Source of the DNA: Leishmania donovani
Lineage: Eukaryota > Euglenozoa > Kinetoplastea > Trypanosomatida > Trypanosomatidae
Reading direction: 5' to 3'
Assembly: GCF_000227135.1 (NCBI RefSeq)
Contig: NC_018258.1
Location: 1,345,224-1,409,223, forward strand
DNA: 64,000 nucleotides
Both the position numbers and the translations under genes were made by a program. Shown here piece by piece: positions 10,741-21,774 of the stretch (position 1 is its first letter; the number at the start of each line of letters is the position of its first letter). The notes under the pieces are model-generated. The model made no database searches and was not told the origin of the DNA. It saw nothing but the letters and a program-made list of their open reading frames with translations.

Positions 10741-12933
10741 ACCTTGACGTCGGAAGGGTAGATCACCATGCTTCTGCTAGCGAAGGAAGCACAGGAGGGA
10801 GTGGTAGTGGCGGTGGTGGTGGCGGACAAAGAATGGAACTCTTTCGATCAGGACGTTTGGTGTTGTTGATGGGGAAGGGGGCAGGCGAAGCAGCGCATGT
10901 TGCGGCTAGCTGCAGCAACCAGGTCAACGCGAACTCGAAGAAGGAGAACGCGAGGAGGAAAAGATAGCGAGTACGGAGAAGAAAGAAAAACAGCCTCGGA
11001 AGCAACGACTGCGCAGGTGCAGTTGCACGACACGCAGAAGCATCACACTCGAGGATGCCCTCTTGTCGGAAACGGCAAAGAAGGACACCAGAAGCGCACT
11101 GTCGTGCTTGTCCTGCTTCACCTGCGGTTGAAGAGCCACCGCCAGCGCTCAGGACGAGCGTGGCGCTGGGGTGCACGCGCAAAGCCGCACTGCACAAAAA
11201 CGAGGCGTGCACCAGTTTCTGCGCACAACACGCCAGCACCCGCACAAGCGCGCACGTGGACACAATACCCAGCAGCATGTCCTGCTCAGAGGAAAGAGCA
11301 CGAGACGGTGTCGGACGTCGTCTGCTTTCGCGTGATGTTGCTTTTCCTATCAGAGGTATAGATGCGCACAATAAGATACCACAGGGAAACTAAAACCAAA
11401 ACACATCTCCGGCAAAGGTAGCTAGGGGTGGAGGAGTGGGGTGGGGCGTGGGGGGCACCACTGCGGTCCGTTTGGTCTTGGCTTTTCCTACGCTTAAGAG
11501 CTCAACTGCAGAAAGAGAGCGAGGGGCAGAGATGCACACACCCACACAAGCACGCGCGCAGATTCCAACGGATATTCGGATATATCCGAGGCTGCATTCG
11601 AACAGTACACAGAACACAGCACACAGCACACAGCACACAACACAACAAAGGAAGAGAGAAAGATATGAAAAATGCGCTTGCGTGAGGGAGAGAGCGGGAT
11701 GCCGTTGCCACACACACAAACACACACAGAAAGTCACAAATACGCCACGCCATCGCGTCTGCCAGGCACGCTCATACATGCGCAAAAGCGGGGTAGCGCT
11801 TGAACGAAATCGGAGTGAGTGCATCGTACCAGCGCGTATGTGTGTGTCACTATGTATGGAAGGATCACGCCCGACTCTCCTCCACGTTTTTGCCCTCTCT
11901 CTCCCAAGCACCGCTACTGCTTTCACAGCTCGGCCTTCGCTTATTTCATTGCACGCCGCACGTGGCATGATCACCTCCGCACTGCACTTGTCGCTCCCTT
12001 CGCTGATTTCACTTTTTCTTGCGGGTTGCTGTTGCTGTTGTCCACACTTCCCACATCACCAAACAGGCGGGGGAAGACACGACATACTGTCAACGCCGTC
12101 CTCGATGCTCCTCATGTGGATGTTCGACACAAACGAGAGGGAGCGGAAAGCGCGCACGCCACCGAGCAACAACACCGACAACGGCGAGCAGAAATGCCCG
12201 GCGAGAAGAAAGACGCTCTAAAGGCGCCAGAAACTACGACAGAAGAGGAGGGCCGTAACAGGAGGAGCGCGTCAGCGCGTGCGTGAGCGTGTGCGTGTGC
12301 GTGAAAGAGAAAGGGAGGGGGGAGGTTGTGCGGCTGCACATGGGCCTCCATTTCATTTCTTCGTGCTTTATTTCTGGTCAAGCGCTTCACCATCCCACGT
12401 CCCGTCCTGCGCACCGTTCTAATGGGTGAGGAAGTGGCGTCGGCAGACTCACGCACACAGACATGCCACTGCCGCATCAGCGCATCCTCTGGCCATCAGC
12501 CACAAAGGAAAAGCTCGGGCAGAGAGAACCTCGGTTTACGCCGCACACACCTCAGCACGTGGCGGCGACCAGCACCATAAACATGCGGATGTGTGAGTCC
12601 ATGCATCTGCGTGGACGTGCGTTGCTTGAGCAAGTGCACAGACAGTCGCCCGAAGACACAGCGTCTTGCGGAGCGGCAAGCGAAAGTACCAAAAAGAAAA
12701 TAATAATAAAAAAGAAACCAGCTAAACAATCGGATCGACAAAGACATACGGGCGCGCAGCCGTACGCAGAATATGCGTGCTCGGGAGAGGGAGGGGAGGG
12801 GCAGGAAACAGAAGGCAAGCGTGAAACACATCCGTGTACACCATCACTGTCATCTCTGTCCCATGGTACATCAACACACAGGAGGGCGTTGTCTGTGCGC
12901 GATGCAGGCGGTCGAAGAGCACGGTGACTTGTC
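10741..12933. other. Intergenic, possibly with eroded sequence
   Basis: About 2.2 kb between the ARF gene and the M20 pseudogene. Long ORFs occur on both strands, but they are Arg- or Ser/Cys-rich and lack recognisable motifs. CA-like repeats lie near 11605-11640 and 11711-11730. Nothing firm can be called. Confidence 0.5.
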
Positions 12934-13470
12934 TTAGTTCATGGACTTCTTGATGTTGGCAGAAAGCCAGTCGAGACCCTCGTAGAGACCCTGAGCGGTG
13001 GTGCCGCAGCAGCCCTGAATGTACCAGTTGCGCTGGCGCAGGGCATGCAGGCCAAGCTTCTCCGTCACCTCTGTTGTGCTCATGGCATTCGGAAGATCCT
13101 GCTTGTTGGCGAACACGAGCAGCGTCGCGGCGCGGAGATCGTCCTCAACAAGCATTTTGTCCAACTCCGCCCGAGCATCGCGCATTCGATCGCGATCGTT
13201 GCTATCGACCACGAAGATGATACCATTCGTGTTCTGATAGTAGTGGCGCCACAGCGGGCGAAGCTTGTCCTGGCCACCGACATCCCACATGGTGAACTTC
13301 AGATTCTTGTATTCAAGCGTCTCGACGTTGAATCCGATGGTCGGGATGGTGGTCACGACCTCGCCGAGCTTCAGCTTGTACAGAATGGTGGTTTTACCGG
13401 CGGCATCAAGACCGACCATGAGGATACGCACCTCCTTCTTGCCCAGTAGCGATGACAGCCAGCCTCCCAT
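12934..13470 (-). CDS. ARF: ADP-ribosylation factor (ARF) small GTPase
   Basis: The product is 178 aa, the family's usual length (about 180). It starts MGGWLSSLLG, with Gly2 as a probable N-myristoylation site and a short amphipathic helix. The GTPase motifs are all present: P-loop GLDAAGKTT at 24-32, switch I with PTIGFNVE, WDVGGQ in switch II, NKQD for guanine specificity, and a C-terminal CCGTTAQGLYEGLDWL in place of the usual CATSGDGLYEGLDWL. It is a membrane-trafficking switch at Golgi and endosomal membranes, recruiting coat proteins and lipid-modifying enzymes. The ATG at 13470 is chosen because the myristoylation context begins there; the upstream open frame is spacer. ARF1 type is more likely than ARL, given the conservation of the effector loop. 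VPS11, another trafficking gene, lies in the same transcription unit, but this is probably coincidence. Confidence 0.95.
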   Translation of the reverse strand: MGGWLSSLLGKKEVRILMVGLDAAGKTTILYKLKLGEVVTTIPTIGFNVETLEYKNLKFTMWDVGGQDKLRPLWRHYYQNTNGIIFVVDSNDRDRMRDARAELDKMLVEDDLRAATLLVFANKQDLPNAMSTTEVTEKLGLHALRQRNWYIQGCCGTTAQGLYEGLDWLSANIKKSMN

Positions 13471-14789
13471 TTTGAATGATGTGCTGTCTCGAGGGTGTGC
13501 AAGGAAGCAGAGGCTGCTCGTGTGTGGGCCCGCGCAGAAGAAAGGAGGGAAGTGGGGTGGGGTGTGAGGCGATCTCGAGGCGGATGGCGATGTAGGCACC
13601 GAACGCAACAACAGACAAAGCAAAAATAGACTCTCCTTCTGTGTGCGCGTGCGTGTGTGTCTCAGCAAGCGAGTGCGGAAGAGAGTCACCCGGCTAGAGA
13701 GGGACGAACGGCTCGACAGAAAGAGCGAGGGAGGGATAAAGGGAGAGCGATGCGGCACGCACAGCGGTGGGGCAGAGAGGTGTGGCTTGGTGGGGAGTGT
13801 CGTGTGTGCCGGCAAGCGCGAGGGATGAGATGTGAAAGAAGAAAAGGGCAGACGCACGTTTGTTTATTTTTGTGTGTGTTCTCTTCCATTTTTCGTTCCA
13901 CGTTTCAAGTGCGTGTGAGCGCGGCGTAGCGGCGAGACGAGCAAGGGAAAGCAGGGGAGAAGTCGTTCGTGAGATCCGTATCGCAGAGGGGGAGGGGGAT
14001 AGGGGCCGTCGTGCCTTGCTCAGTGCCTGACGGGGGCGGCCCCTTGGCATATCGTTGAATGCCAGGTGTCTCTCCGCCACAACCGGGCTGCTTTTCATGA
14101 CATGCGCGTCGGGACGCGAAAGGGAGGGCTGGCGAGAGAGTGCAGGAGTGGCTGCAATCTGATTTGCTGTGCTGGCGACAGCACACCAAGGTCCGATGTG
14201 CTGCACGGTCCCCTTGAGGACCATCTGGGCTAATTGGTTCGCGAATCACAGTAAGAGAACGGTGAGAGCTGTGCTCCTTCATCCCTCTTACTTGAACGAC
14301 ATGCAAGAGAGAAGAAGAGGAGGGAGGCAAGCGGGCCGGCACCCGCTGGCTCCAAGGCAGAGCAGAGAGCGCTTCGCAAGAAGCGCATAGCCGAATGAAG
14401 GCAAAAGAAAACGGAGCCAGAGAGAACGGCAAGGAGAGCCACAAACGTAAGCAGTGCCCGAGCAGGCCAGCAACACACCAGTGCACAGCGCACGTCTGTG
14501 CGCATGCGTACGCACGAATCGTGAGTGACTACACAAGCCATCACCACCCAGCGACAGGACGTCTCAAGGAGTAGAGAACCAAACACAGTAGCAAAGACCC
14601 ACAACACAAGCAGCCGTGCCACCGAGGCACGTGCGAGCGCGTCCAACGACAGAGGAGTTGCAGGTGTACATTCTCTGAGAAGAGAGCAGAAATAGAAAGA
14701 AAAGAGCAAGAGAAGCGTGCATACTGCTCAAGGGCGGAACCGGTGGCGTCTGTCGTGCGGGTGATCAGGGGGTGGTCCAGGTGCGCGCC
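13471..14789. other. Intergenic upstream of the ARF gene
   Basis: Spacer including the ARF 5' UTR and splice signals. No coding sequence was recognised. Confidence 0.55.
13534..13568 (-). promoter_or_regulatory. Polypyrimidine tract upstream of the ARF gene
   Basis: Purine-rich on the + strand, so a C/T tract on the transcribed strand, about 65-100 nt before the ATG. It is a likely spliced-leader acceptor signal; the exact AG is not determined. Confidence 0.4.
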
Positions 14790-15605
14790 GGATGAGCGCA
14801 GAGAGGAGGTTGGCCGGCCCCAGGCCAGGGCACTCTGAGACCCTGCACACCCCCTGTCTGTGTGCCAGGCCTCTCTTTCAGTCGACTCAAGCAGCGGCAT
14901 GCCGTAATACGGTGTGGAGACTCTCCACATGGGAGCCCGGAGGACTCGATGCAGCCGTTCGGGGTGCTCGCGTCATGCCCCCCCCTCCCCCGGCATCTGT
15001 GCCTCCTCAGCCCACCCAGTCGGATCGAGGAGGTNNNNNNNNNNNNNNNNNNNNNNNNNNNNNNNNNNNNNNNNNNNNNNNNNNNNNNNNNNNNNNNNNN
15101 NNNNNNNNNNNNNNNNNNNNNNNNNNNNNNNNNNNNNNNNNNNNNNNNNNNNNNNNNNNNNNNNNNNNNNNNNNNNNNNNNNNNNNNNNNNNNNNNNNNN
15201 NNNNNNNNNNNNNNNNNNNNNNNNNNNNNNNNNNNNNNNNNNNNNNNNNNNNNNNNNNNNNNNNNNNNNNNNNNNNNNNNNNNNNNNNNNNNNNNNNNNN
15301 NNNNNNNNNNNNNNNNNNNNNNNNNNNNNNNNNNCCTCCACCTTCCCCTGCATCCGCACGCCTTTGACAGGCGGCGGATGCACATATTTGTCGAATCCTC
15401 GGCACGATTCGTAGTGAGCGGGCACAAACGTAATCATAGCCGCGAGTCTCTGCGGCACAGCGCCAGCCCCGACCTGTCCGCTGACACCAAGAGCCCGAAA
15501 CCAGCACCCGAGGACAGGCTGCAGACTTTTGGCGTTCACACAAAGAGTCGATATTGGGCCCTGATGCCACGCGCTGGGGTGTCCTGCAGCATCGGGGAGC
15601 CGCAG
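14790..15605. mobile_element. Retroposon-like (SIDER-like) degenerate sequence with a sequencing gap
   Basis: The composition differs from the surrounding microsatellite-rich spacer: it is balanced, non-repetitive and non-coding on both sides of a 300-N gap (15035-15334). Segments such as that around 15385-15600 have the look of the short degenerate retroposons (SIDER) common in Leishmania 3' UTRs. This rests on general resemblance only; no alignment was possible. If right, it would sit in the 3' UTR of the gene ending at 17777 or in the spacer before ARF. It could equally be unrelated unique DNA. Confidence 0.35.
15035..15334. other. Assembly gap (300 N)
   Basis: Run of exactly 300 undetermined bases inside the retroposon-like stretch. 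Confidence 0.99.
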
Positions 15606-17776
15606 CGGGCAACGAAACAAAGAAATCAAAGGCAAAAGGAATGAATAAAAGACAACACACATACACATTCACGCACACCGACGTGCGCAGCGGATGACAA
15701 GATGTGATGGCAGAGCAGGGTGACAGACCAGCAAAAAAAAAAACGGTCCGCGGAGAGGACGCCAGGGGTGAGGAGAACGCCAGCAGGATACACATAGGGC
15801 GAGAGAAACAGCTGTGTGCGCGCGCGACACAACAGCTAGCAACACGAACAAATGAAGAAAGAGAGCCCGTCTTCGAAGCCCTCGAGAGCGCCACGGGCTT
15901 CACTCCGTTGCCGTCGAGTAAGCTGTCATTGCACGCGAACAACGGCGCGAAGGCAGGGATGGTGATCGAGAGAGAACAAAACACGGAGAGAGAAGGAGAG
16001 AGAGGAGGAGTTTACTCGGTAGAGACGGCAACCGCGGCGGTTCTCGCGGAGGCAGCGATAACGAAAAAATGACGGGCACACGCACGCAAGGGACAGAAGC
16101 ATACGCGGCGCAACTGCGTGCACGCTAGCCCTTCTCTTTTCGCTTCTAACGACGAACCCTCGCAAGACACAATCTTAATTGCACAGAGGGAGGGAGAGAA
16201 AGAAAAGTTGAGGAGGGCGTGTGTGTGTGTGTGTGCAGAGGGAGAGGGTTGAGCCGAGTGAGCCACGACAGAGTCATTGCCGCCCGCTAACACCCCCATG
16301 ACGCACGTTGCCGATGGGATGCACAACGAGACATAGGAAGAGTAAGGAAGAAAAAGGGTGGATAGAGGTCAAGTGAAGGCGACGGGAAAAGCGAGGGGAG
16401 AGAAGGAGGAGGTGCACTGAGGGAAGGCGAAGAAGCGTCACGTAGCACACATATGAAAGGACACGGTGCGGGAAACACGAGGAGGTAGGGGAGGGGAGAG
16501 GTGAGGAGGTAAACGGGGACTAGGATGGTGCATCCGCAACGCGAGCGGAGTGAGCCATGCCCATCTCAGAGAGACGTGTCGGGATGCGAGAATGCGTGTA
16601 ACGACAAAACAACAAAACAGCGCCTCTCATGCGTTATCACACCTTACACAGACACACACACACTCACACGTTTGTACTCACGGGCATAATGAACTGCAGA
16701 CAAGGGGAAACAAAGGCGCCATCTTTTACCCCTTCCCTCACCCCCACCCCACTCCTTCCTCCCTCTCTCCTCGCTCTCTGTCTGTCTGCATACAGGGATG
16801 AGCGTGACGAGCGAGAAAGAGGGGGAGGGGTGCAGGCGAAGAGCGAAGACGCAAAACAAAGAAAAGGGAAGCGAAAACACTTGCGCGAGTTAGAGAGGAA
16901 GTGGGGCGAGGCACGACTCTCGCGCAGCAGTAGTTGCGGGAGGAGGGCTGCGAAAACGCCCAACGACAGAGAAGCGCACAGGTGTGCACAGATGCAAACA
17001 GACACACACGCAGGGGTGGCACAACAGACAAGTACGCTACAGCATGCATGGCATTACATCGAGAGAGAAAAGACAGACAGATGAGGGATGGACACATACG
17101 CGGAGCACACTATCATTCGCCCGCAAAGGCACACACAACACACATGCACATATAGAAAAAGAGGCGGGGGTGAGTCAAGCGGCACGCGTGGAAAAGGACA
17201 GTAGCGGGATGGGAGGTGAAATGGCACACACATACACGTACAAACGTATATATATACATACATGTATGCATGGGCATCCTAAGAGGAAGACATGCGAAGA
17301 TCGGAAGACAACACCATACAAGCACAGACACGGGCCCGTTGGCGAAGAATAACAAGAAGCGACGGCCATGGGAACAGTAAAAGGATGAGCGAACGAAAGG
17401 GGCCCATGACATCACAGAGAGACAGCATGCCGACGCACCGTCACCAAATACGCGCCGGCTGTGATGAAGCTCCACAGGGAGGTCAAACAGGGAATCGAAA
17501 GGATAATGGGAAAGCGACAGGGCAGACAAAACCAGTCGGCCACGCGCCCCCTCCCCCCTCCCCACAGCAGCGCGAAAAGACCACCAAAGCACCGGTGGCG
17601 ACGACGAGAGCGCAGGGGATGGAGAGAGTCGCAGCGAAGGTGGTGGAGAGGACATCCACAGCGTGCCGATGAGCGTGGCCGTGCTTCTCTTCACGGCTGC
17701 TAAGCCCAAGGAGAACCAAATGAAGCAAAGGATAACAAGAGCAGCTGCAAACATATATATATATATATAAGCCTAC
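15606..17776. other. Intergenic with GT/CA and TA repeats
   Basis: About 2.2 kb. It holds a (GT)n run at 16218-16234, TA/CA-rich DNA at 17245-17270 and a (TA)n run at 17753-17769 directly after the stop of the next gene. No supportable ORF. Confidence 0.6.
17753..17769. repeat. (TA)n microsatellite at the 3' end of a gene
   Basis: TA run seven bases past the stop codon of the 269-aa hypothetical gene, so in its 3' UTR. Confidence 0.9.
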
Positions 17777-18586
17777 CTATGAAACTCCCGGTACACACAG
17801 TGCGGACTCGCAGGATTGCCCTTCTTCCTCCAGCATGCAGCTATTCAAGTCCTCCACGAACACCGGCGGCTCCTCCGTCAAATGTTTCACGCAGGACGTC
17901 CGCAGAATCGAGGCGCAACGCGGCAGTTCCGGCACCTCCTCACCCGTGTCTGTCACCACGACGAGCCCATCGTTGTGCACGTCAACTTCTTTGCTGGCTA
18001 TCACCGCAGCAACGAAGCGGATCTTTCTATTGCGGCGCCGTACCAGCCCACCGTCCTCGACCGGAGTACCGAGATCGACCCACTCGTCCTCACGCGAAAT
18101 GAGCTCCTTTGGAGCCCCGCCTCGCTGCCGTTGCGCCCGCGTGCTCGTATAGGTCCCTTCCTCTTGTGCAACCGTCTTGCGGTACTCCTTGATGGCACGT
18201 TTCTCGTCAGGGCTGAGCGGCACGTACTCCTTGTTTTTCCACTGGAGGAAAGATGCGGTTGCCCGTCGTACCCGCTCCTGCGGGTCCGACTCCTCCGATG
18301 GCGCATCGCTCTCCGCACTCTCCGTGGTTTGGAGATCGCCCATCGAGCTCCACGATCCAGTCGACGAAGACCGTGACTCCTCTGACAGGGGGCTCTCGTC
18401 GTCCACATCTGTGACATCGTTGGAGGCACCCTTGGTATCCATGGAGCCAGAGCTGCAACTGGAGAAGGTCGACCTGTCTTGAGACATGCAACGCTTAGCC
18501 GGGTAGCGCAGCCCTGGAATCCACGAGGCTAGGAACCCGAAGCAGCCAGGACAGTCCCCGTCCTCGCTGTTGTTGTTGCGGCACAT
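17777..18586 (-). CDS. Hypothetical Ser/acidic-rich protein
   Basis: Not recognised. It is 269 aa from the ATG at 18586. The N-terminus has a Cys-rich hydrophobic patch (CPGCFGFLASWIPGL, about 12-26) that could be lipid-modified or could bind a membrane. Residues about 38-105 are Ser/Asp/Glu-rich and probably disordered and phosphorylated. Residues 105-270 look more ordered: an Arg/Lys helix with LQWKNKEYVPLSPDEKRAI, then alternating hydrophobic stretches (KIRFVAAVIAS, GLVVVTDTG). The ordered half and its codon choice support coding. Later Met codons at residues 34 and 49 are alternative starts. No function can be assigned. Confidence 0.7.
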   Translation of the reverse strand: MCRNNNSEDGDCPGCFGFLASWIPGLRYPAKRCMSQDRSTFSSCSSGSMDTKGASNDVTDVDDESPLSEESRSSSTGSWSSMGDLQTTESAESDAPSEESDPQERVRRATASFLQWKNKEYVPLSPDEKRAIKEYRKTVAQEEGTYTSTRAQRQRGGAPKELISREDEWVDLGTPVEDGGLVRRRNRKIRFVAAVIASKEVDVHNDGLVVVTDTGEEVPELPRCASILRTSCVKHLTEEPPVFVEDLNSCMLEEEGQSCESALCVPGVS

Positions 18587-19159
18587 TGAGAGCTTCTATA
18601 CAGAAGAGAAAAGAGGATCTGCCAGCGCTAGTGCTTATCTGAGAGGCAATCACGTAGAGCAGGCCGCCGGGGATGGCGGGGGCACTAAGACCCTACTGAA
18701 GCAAGCAACCAAGGGCCAGGCAACACGGAAAGGTTCCCTGCAGAAGCCCTTTACCGGCGAGCGGACGCCACCTGCACAGCCGCGAAGGTCGATGCGTGAA
18801 TGCAAAACAAGGCAGGAGGGCAACACAAAAGTGTATGGGAGGATGCACGCACACAAACCGCAAAAACCGGAGGCACGCGCCAGTGCCTAACAGCTGCCCC
18901 GCGGCAGAGGCCACCGCTTTCCCTTCCCTTCCCTTCCTTGGCAAGATGGTGGCGTGAGCCGATAGCGCGTATGTGTGCTACCGTGTGCAGCCCTTGCGGA
19001 CTCACCGCCTCTCTCGTAACGGTGGTACCTCGAAGCACGCACCTAGCGGTGGTGGGGAAGAAGGGGGGATGCGAATCCGTTTTTTTTTACTTTGAGAAAG
19101 CGCTCATTCTGCCAGAGAATACGACGTCAACTACACTCAAGCCCCGACCTGCTACAGGC
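18587..19159. other. Intergenic
   Basis: Spacer between the 269-aa hypothetical gene and the dispersed repeat. No gene, microsatellite or RNA was recognised. Confidence 0.55.
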
Positions 19160-19556
19160 CCACCACATGATGCGAAGCCGCCGTAGACACACGCGTTGCA
19201 GCGCAGTGTGCCAACGCAGTCGTCTGAGAGCATGGCCTCTGCCTCAAACACCACCCACCCACCCCCGCTCCGCAGGCCGCCACCTGGTGCATCCCCCTCG
19301 GGGGCGGCTCAGGCTCCTCGCCTCTGTAGGTGGTGAGGGCCGGGTGGGATGTGCTCGAGTCACATTGGCGCCTTGCCCATCATATGTATGGTGCAAGCGT
19401 GTGCACTGTCGCAGGTCTCTCCGGCGGCGCGCCATCCACAGCATGGCCACCGACATCCGTAGCGATACATCGCTCTGACCTCCTCCCCCACGTCGCAGGT
19501 GTCTAGCCCTGTCGCCAGCGGAGGCGGCTCGGCATTGGCAGGGGGATAGTGGAGTG
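19160..19556 (+). repeat. Dispersed repeat, partial copy, + orientation
   Basis: Nearly identical to the central part of the 669-bp units at 51.3-52.4 kb, from the ATGATGCGAAGCCGCCGTAG point through CATTGGCAG and the following GGGATAGTGGAGTG. Only scattered substitutions are seen (for example GCACTG for GCACCG, GACATC context ACC for GCC). It lacks both ends of the full unit, so it is truncated or an older solo insertion. It lies downstream of the KH-Smr gene, in its 3' region or spacer. A short open frame of about 100 codons exists in this and other copies but looks incidental. Confidence 0.85.
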
Positions 19557-20136
19557 GGTGGTGGTGGTGGTGGTGGGGGGGGAAGGCTGCTAGGCTCCTT
19601 CCCTCCCACACAGAGAGTGGAGACGAGAGAGAAGCCTTAAAAAAAAGAGGATGGTTCGCACCAATAAACAAACAAAGGTGAACGTGGCAGAGGAGCGGTG
19701 GGAGGGGGGGGACGTTGGGGTGGTGGTGATGGTGGGGATTGGGTATACGGGTAGACGGAGCCACACGCAAACATGAACAACGCCGCGCATTGTGAGAGAG
19801 GAAGAGGAGTAAGCGAAACGCTCACGTGTGGACGCGAAAAAAAAACGAAGAAGAGGGGGTGGGGAGAGGATAGCAACACGCAAACACAGAATTGCTAGGG
19901 AGCGTCCGCAGTCAGCATGTGCACACACGGAGCCCCACTCGTCGAGGCGGTTTTTGTGACCAAGTAGGCAATCCATCGGCGTACCGAAAGACAAAGAGCG
20001 GACCCACACCCCTACGCACGGGCATAGGCCATAAGAGGCGCAGATGTGCGCCACACGTTCATGAGCAGGATGCCGGCGTAAGCATCGGCAGCAGCGTCGC
20101 ACACACCTTGCACATGCTGGCCTACCTTCCTGAGAT
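19557..20136. other. Intergenic, probable 3' UTR of the KH-Smr gene
   Basis: Contains GT/GGT-rich DNA at 19550-19590 and 19700-19740. No gene is supported. Confidence 0.55.
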
Positions 20137-20976
20137 TTACATGCACGCGCAGCAGGACTGGCCCTTGCTCTTGCTGGTCGCCGCTGAAGCCAAAGCCTTG
20201 GGCTTGTTCGCCACCCCCGTCGCAGACTCCTTGGGCTTAGTCGGCGCCTTGTCGCCATCCTCCGGCTTCGAGAGGACACCCCCGCTTAAGCCGGGCACCT
20301 TCACCAGGAACGCGCCGGCGTTGACCTCTTCGTACGGGTAGCCCTTCAACTGCACGTACTCTAGTGTGGCGCGCCTCAGTTTCTGCGTTCCAGGGGCGGA
20401 GTGGTGGCCGGCGCCTGGAATTACTTCGAACTCCGTCGTCGAGCCCACCGGCTTCTCTTCCAGCTTGTCCATGCGCACCTTCAGCATCTCTATCGCCTCC
20501 TCTAGGTGCAGGCCGTGCATGTCGAAGTAGTTCTGACCCTTGCCCTTTTCCTCGTTGTTGTGCTTGGCAATCGCCAAGGCTGCCTCGCGGTGGCGGGCCT
20601 TCATGTCTTCGCCAGCCTTCTTGGCCATCGCGACTAATTTGTTCGCGCCCTCATGGTCACCGGCCTCCCGCATCTTGGTCGCCTCTTCGAAGAGTTTCGA
20701 GCGCTTCTGGCCGAGTTCGTCCGCCTCCTTGCGCAGGCGCGCGCCGCACGGTCCTTCGTAGTCGGGCTTCTGCTGGTTGGCAACGATTTTCTGCACCTCC
20801 GCCTCCGCGGCGGCCACCTTGGCAGCGTCGTCAGCGGTAATCTTCACCTGCGGGCCGTCTTCCACGATACACAGAGTCGCCCCGGTGCGCTCCTGGATGC
20901 CTTTGAGCGTCGAGCCACCCCTGCCCACGACATGGCCCACCTGAACCGGGGTGATGCCGATGCACTTCTCGGGCAT
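20137..20976 (-). CDS. KH domain + DUF1771 + Smr domain protein with C-terminal CaaX box
   Basis: The product is 279 aa from the ATG at 20976 (MPEKCIGITP). A KH domain occupies about 5-66 with the GRGG nucleic-acid loop at 18-21. A charged helical DUF1771-type region follows (about 80-145), which usually precedes Smr domains. The Smr domain (about 149-228) has DMHGLHLEEA, equivalent to the LDxHG motif, and a GAGHHS segment matching the GxGxxS motif. Smr domains of this type act as RNA or DNA endonucleases; in eukaryotes they are linked to cleavage of mRNA on stalled ribosomes. After a Lys/Pro/Ala-rich linker the protein ends SCCACM, so CACM is a CaaX box with a Met terminus, and the neighbouring Cys could be palmitoylated. 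Domains are clear; RNA cleavage and membrane anchoring are inferred. The open frame upstream of this ATG reads like spacer. Confidence 0.9.
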   Translation of the reverse strand: MPEKCIGITPVQVGHVVGRGGSTLKGIQERTGATLCIVEDGPQVKITADDAAKVAAAEAEVQKIVANQQKPDYEGPCGARLRKEADELGQKRSKLFEEATKMREAGDHEGANKLVAMAKKAGEDMKARHREAALAIAKHNNEEKGKGQNYFDMHGLHLEEAIEMLKVRMDKLEEKPVGSTTEFEVIPGAGHHSAPGTQKLRRATLEYVQLKGYPYEEVNAGAFLVKVPGLSGGVLSKPEDGDKAPTKPKESATGVANKPKALASAATSKSKGQSCCACM

Positions 20977-21774
20977 CTTTGCTGTTGGGTCGAGGGGGTG
21001 GGAGGAGGGATCGTGTGCTGAGAAGGGCGCTGGGGCGTGGGAGCGGCGAGAGAGGCTTTCTTCCGAACACAGACACCTGCAGGTGTCCGGCGGGAGGGCG
21101 CGAGCTGCGGTTGTGGTGAGAACGATCCCACGCGGAGAGAGAGGGGGGAGCGATAGGAAATTACGGAAGTGGCATGGGACGAGTGCGCTGCAGACAAATT
21201 GTGCGTGTGTGGGTGGAGGGGGGAGGAGGAGGAGGAACGGAGATAAGAGGCAGGAGCGGATGCGAGGGATCTGTCGAACGTGATCTGACAAGCGGATGCC
21301 ACCTCTGACGGATAAGGCGCGCACAATGTGCACGCCAACGCACACGCGCACGTCACAGCAGCGGCTCAAGGTCGTACTCCCTGCCGCCAAGCGAGTATGC
21401 GCTCCCTGGCCACTCCTCTAAAGCGGCGAACACTGACACACCCAGCTGGCGCACGCATATAAGGGAACTGTCAATCAGGTAGAGCGCGGCGGCTTGCCGT
21501 GGCCGTTGTGTGTCGCTGATTTGATAGACGCGACGCTCTTCTTGCGTGCTTGTCTGTTGCTCTGCGTTTATAGTGGAGGGGGGGGGATAGAGAGAGACTG
21601 AGGGGGGGGGCCTGGTGCGACCCGCGCACATATGCACGCGCCCACGTGGAGAGACGCAAAGGCAGAAGGCATAGACAACAACGCCCCGACCACCGAGGGA
21701 AAGGGCTTCGGCAAGGACGCTTCACGCGTGTCTAGGGCTGTACTTTGCGCCACCCTCCACCACAGACTGAGTCA
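20977..21774. other. Intergenic between Maf1 and the KH-Smr gene
   Basis: Holds purine-rich + strand tracts at 21137-21155 and 21217-21262, which are polypyrimidine on the transcribed strand and likely direct trans-splicing of the KH-Smr mRNA. G-runs lie at 21579-21612. Confidence 0.6.

Noticed and set aside
10763..11371. 202-codon minus-strand frame upstream of the M20 pseudogene
   Set aside because: It does not continue the M20 family and contains homopolymer-derived runs of Phe, Pro and Leu.
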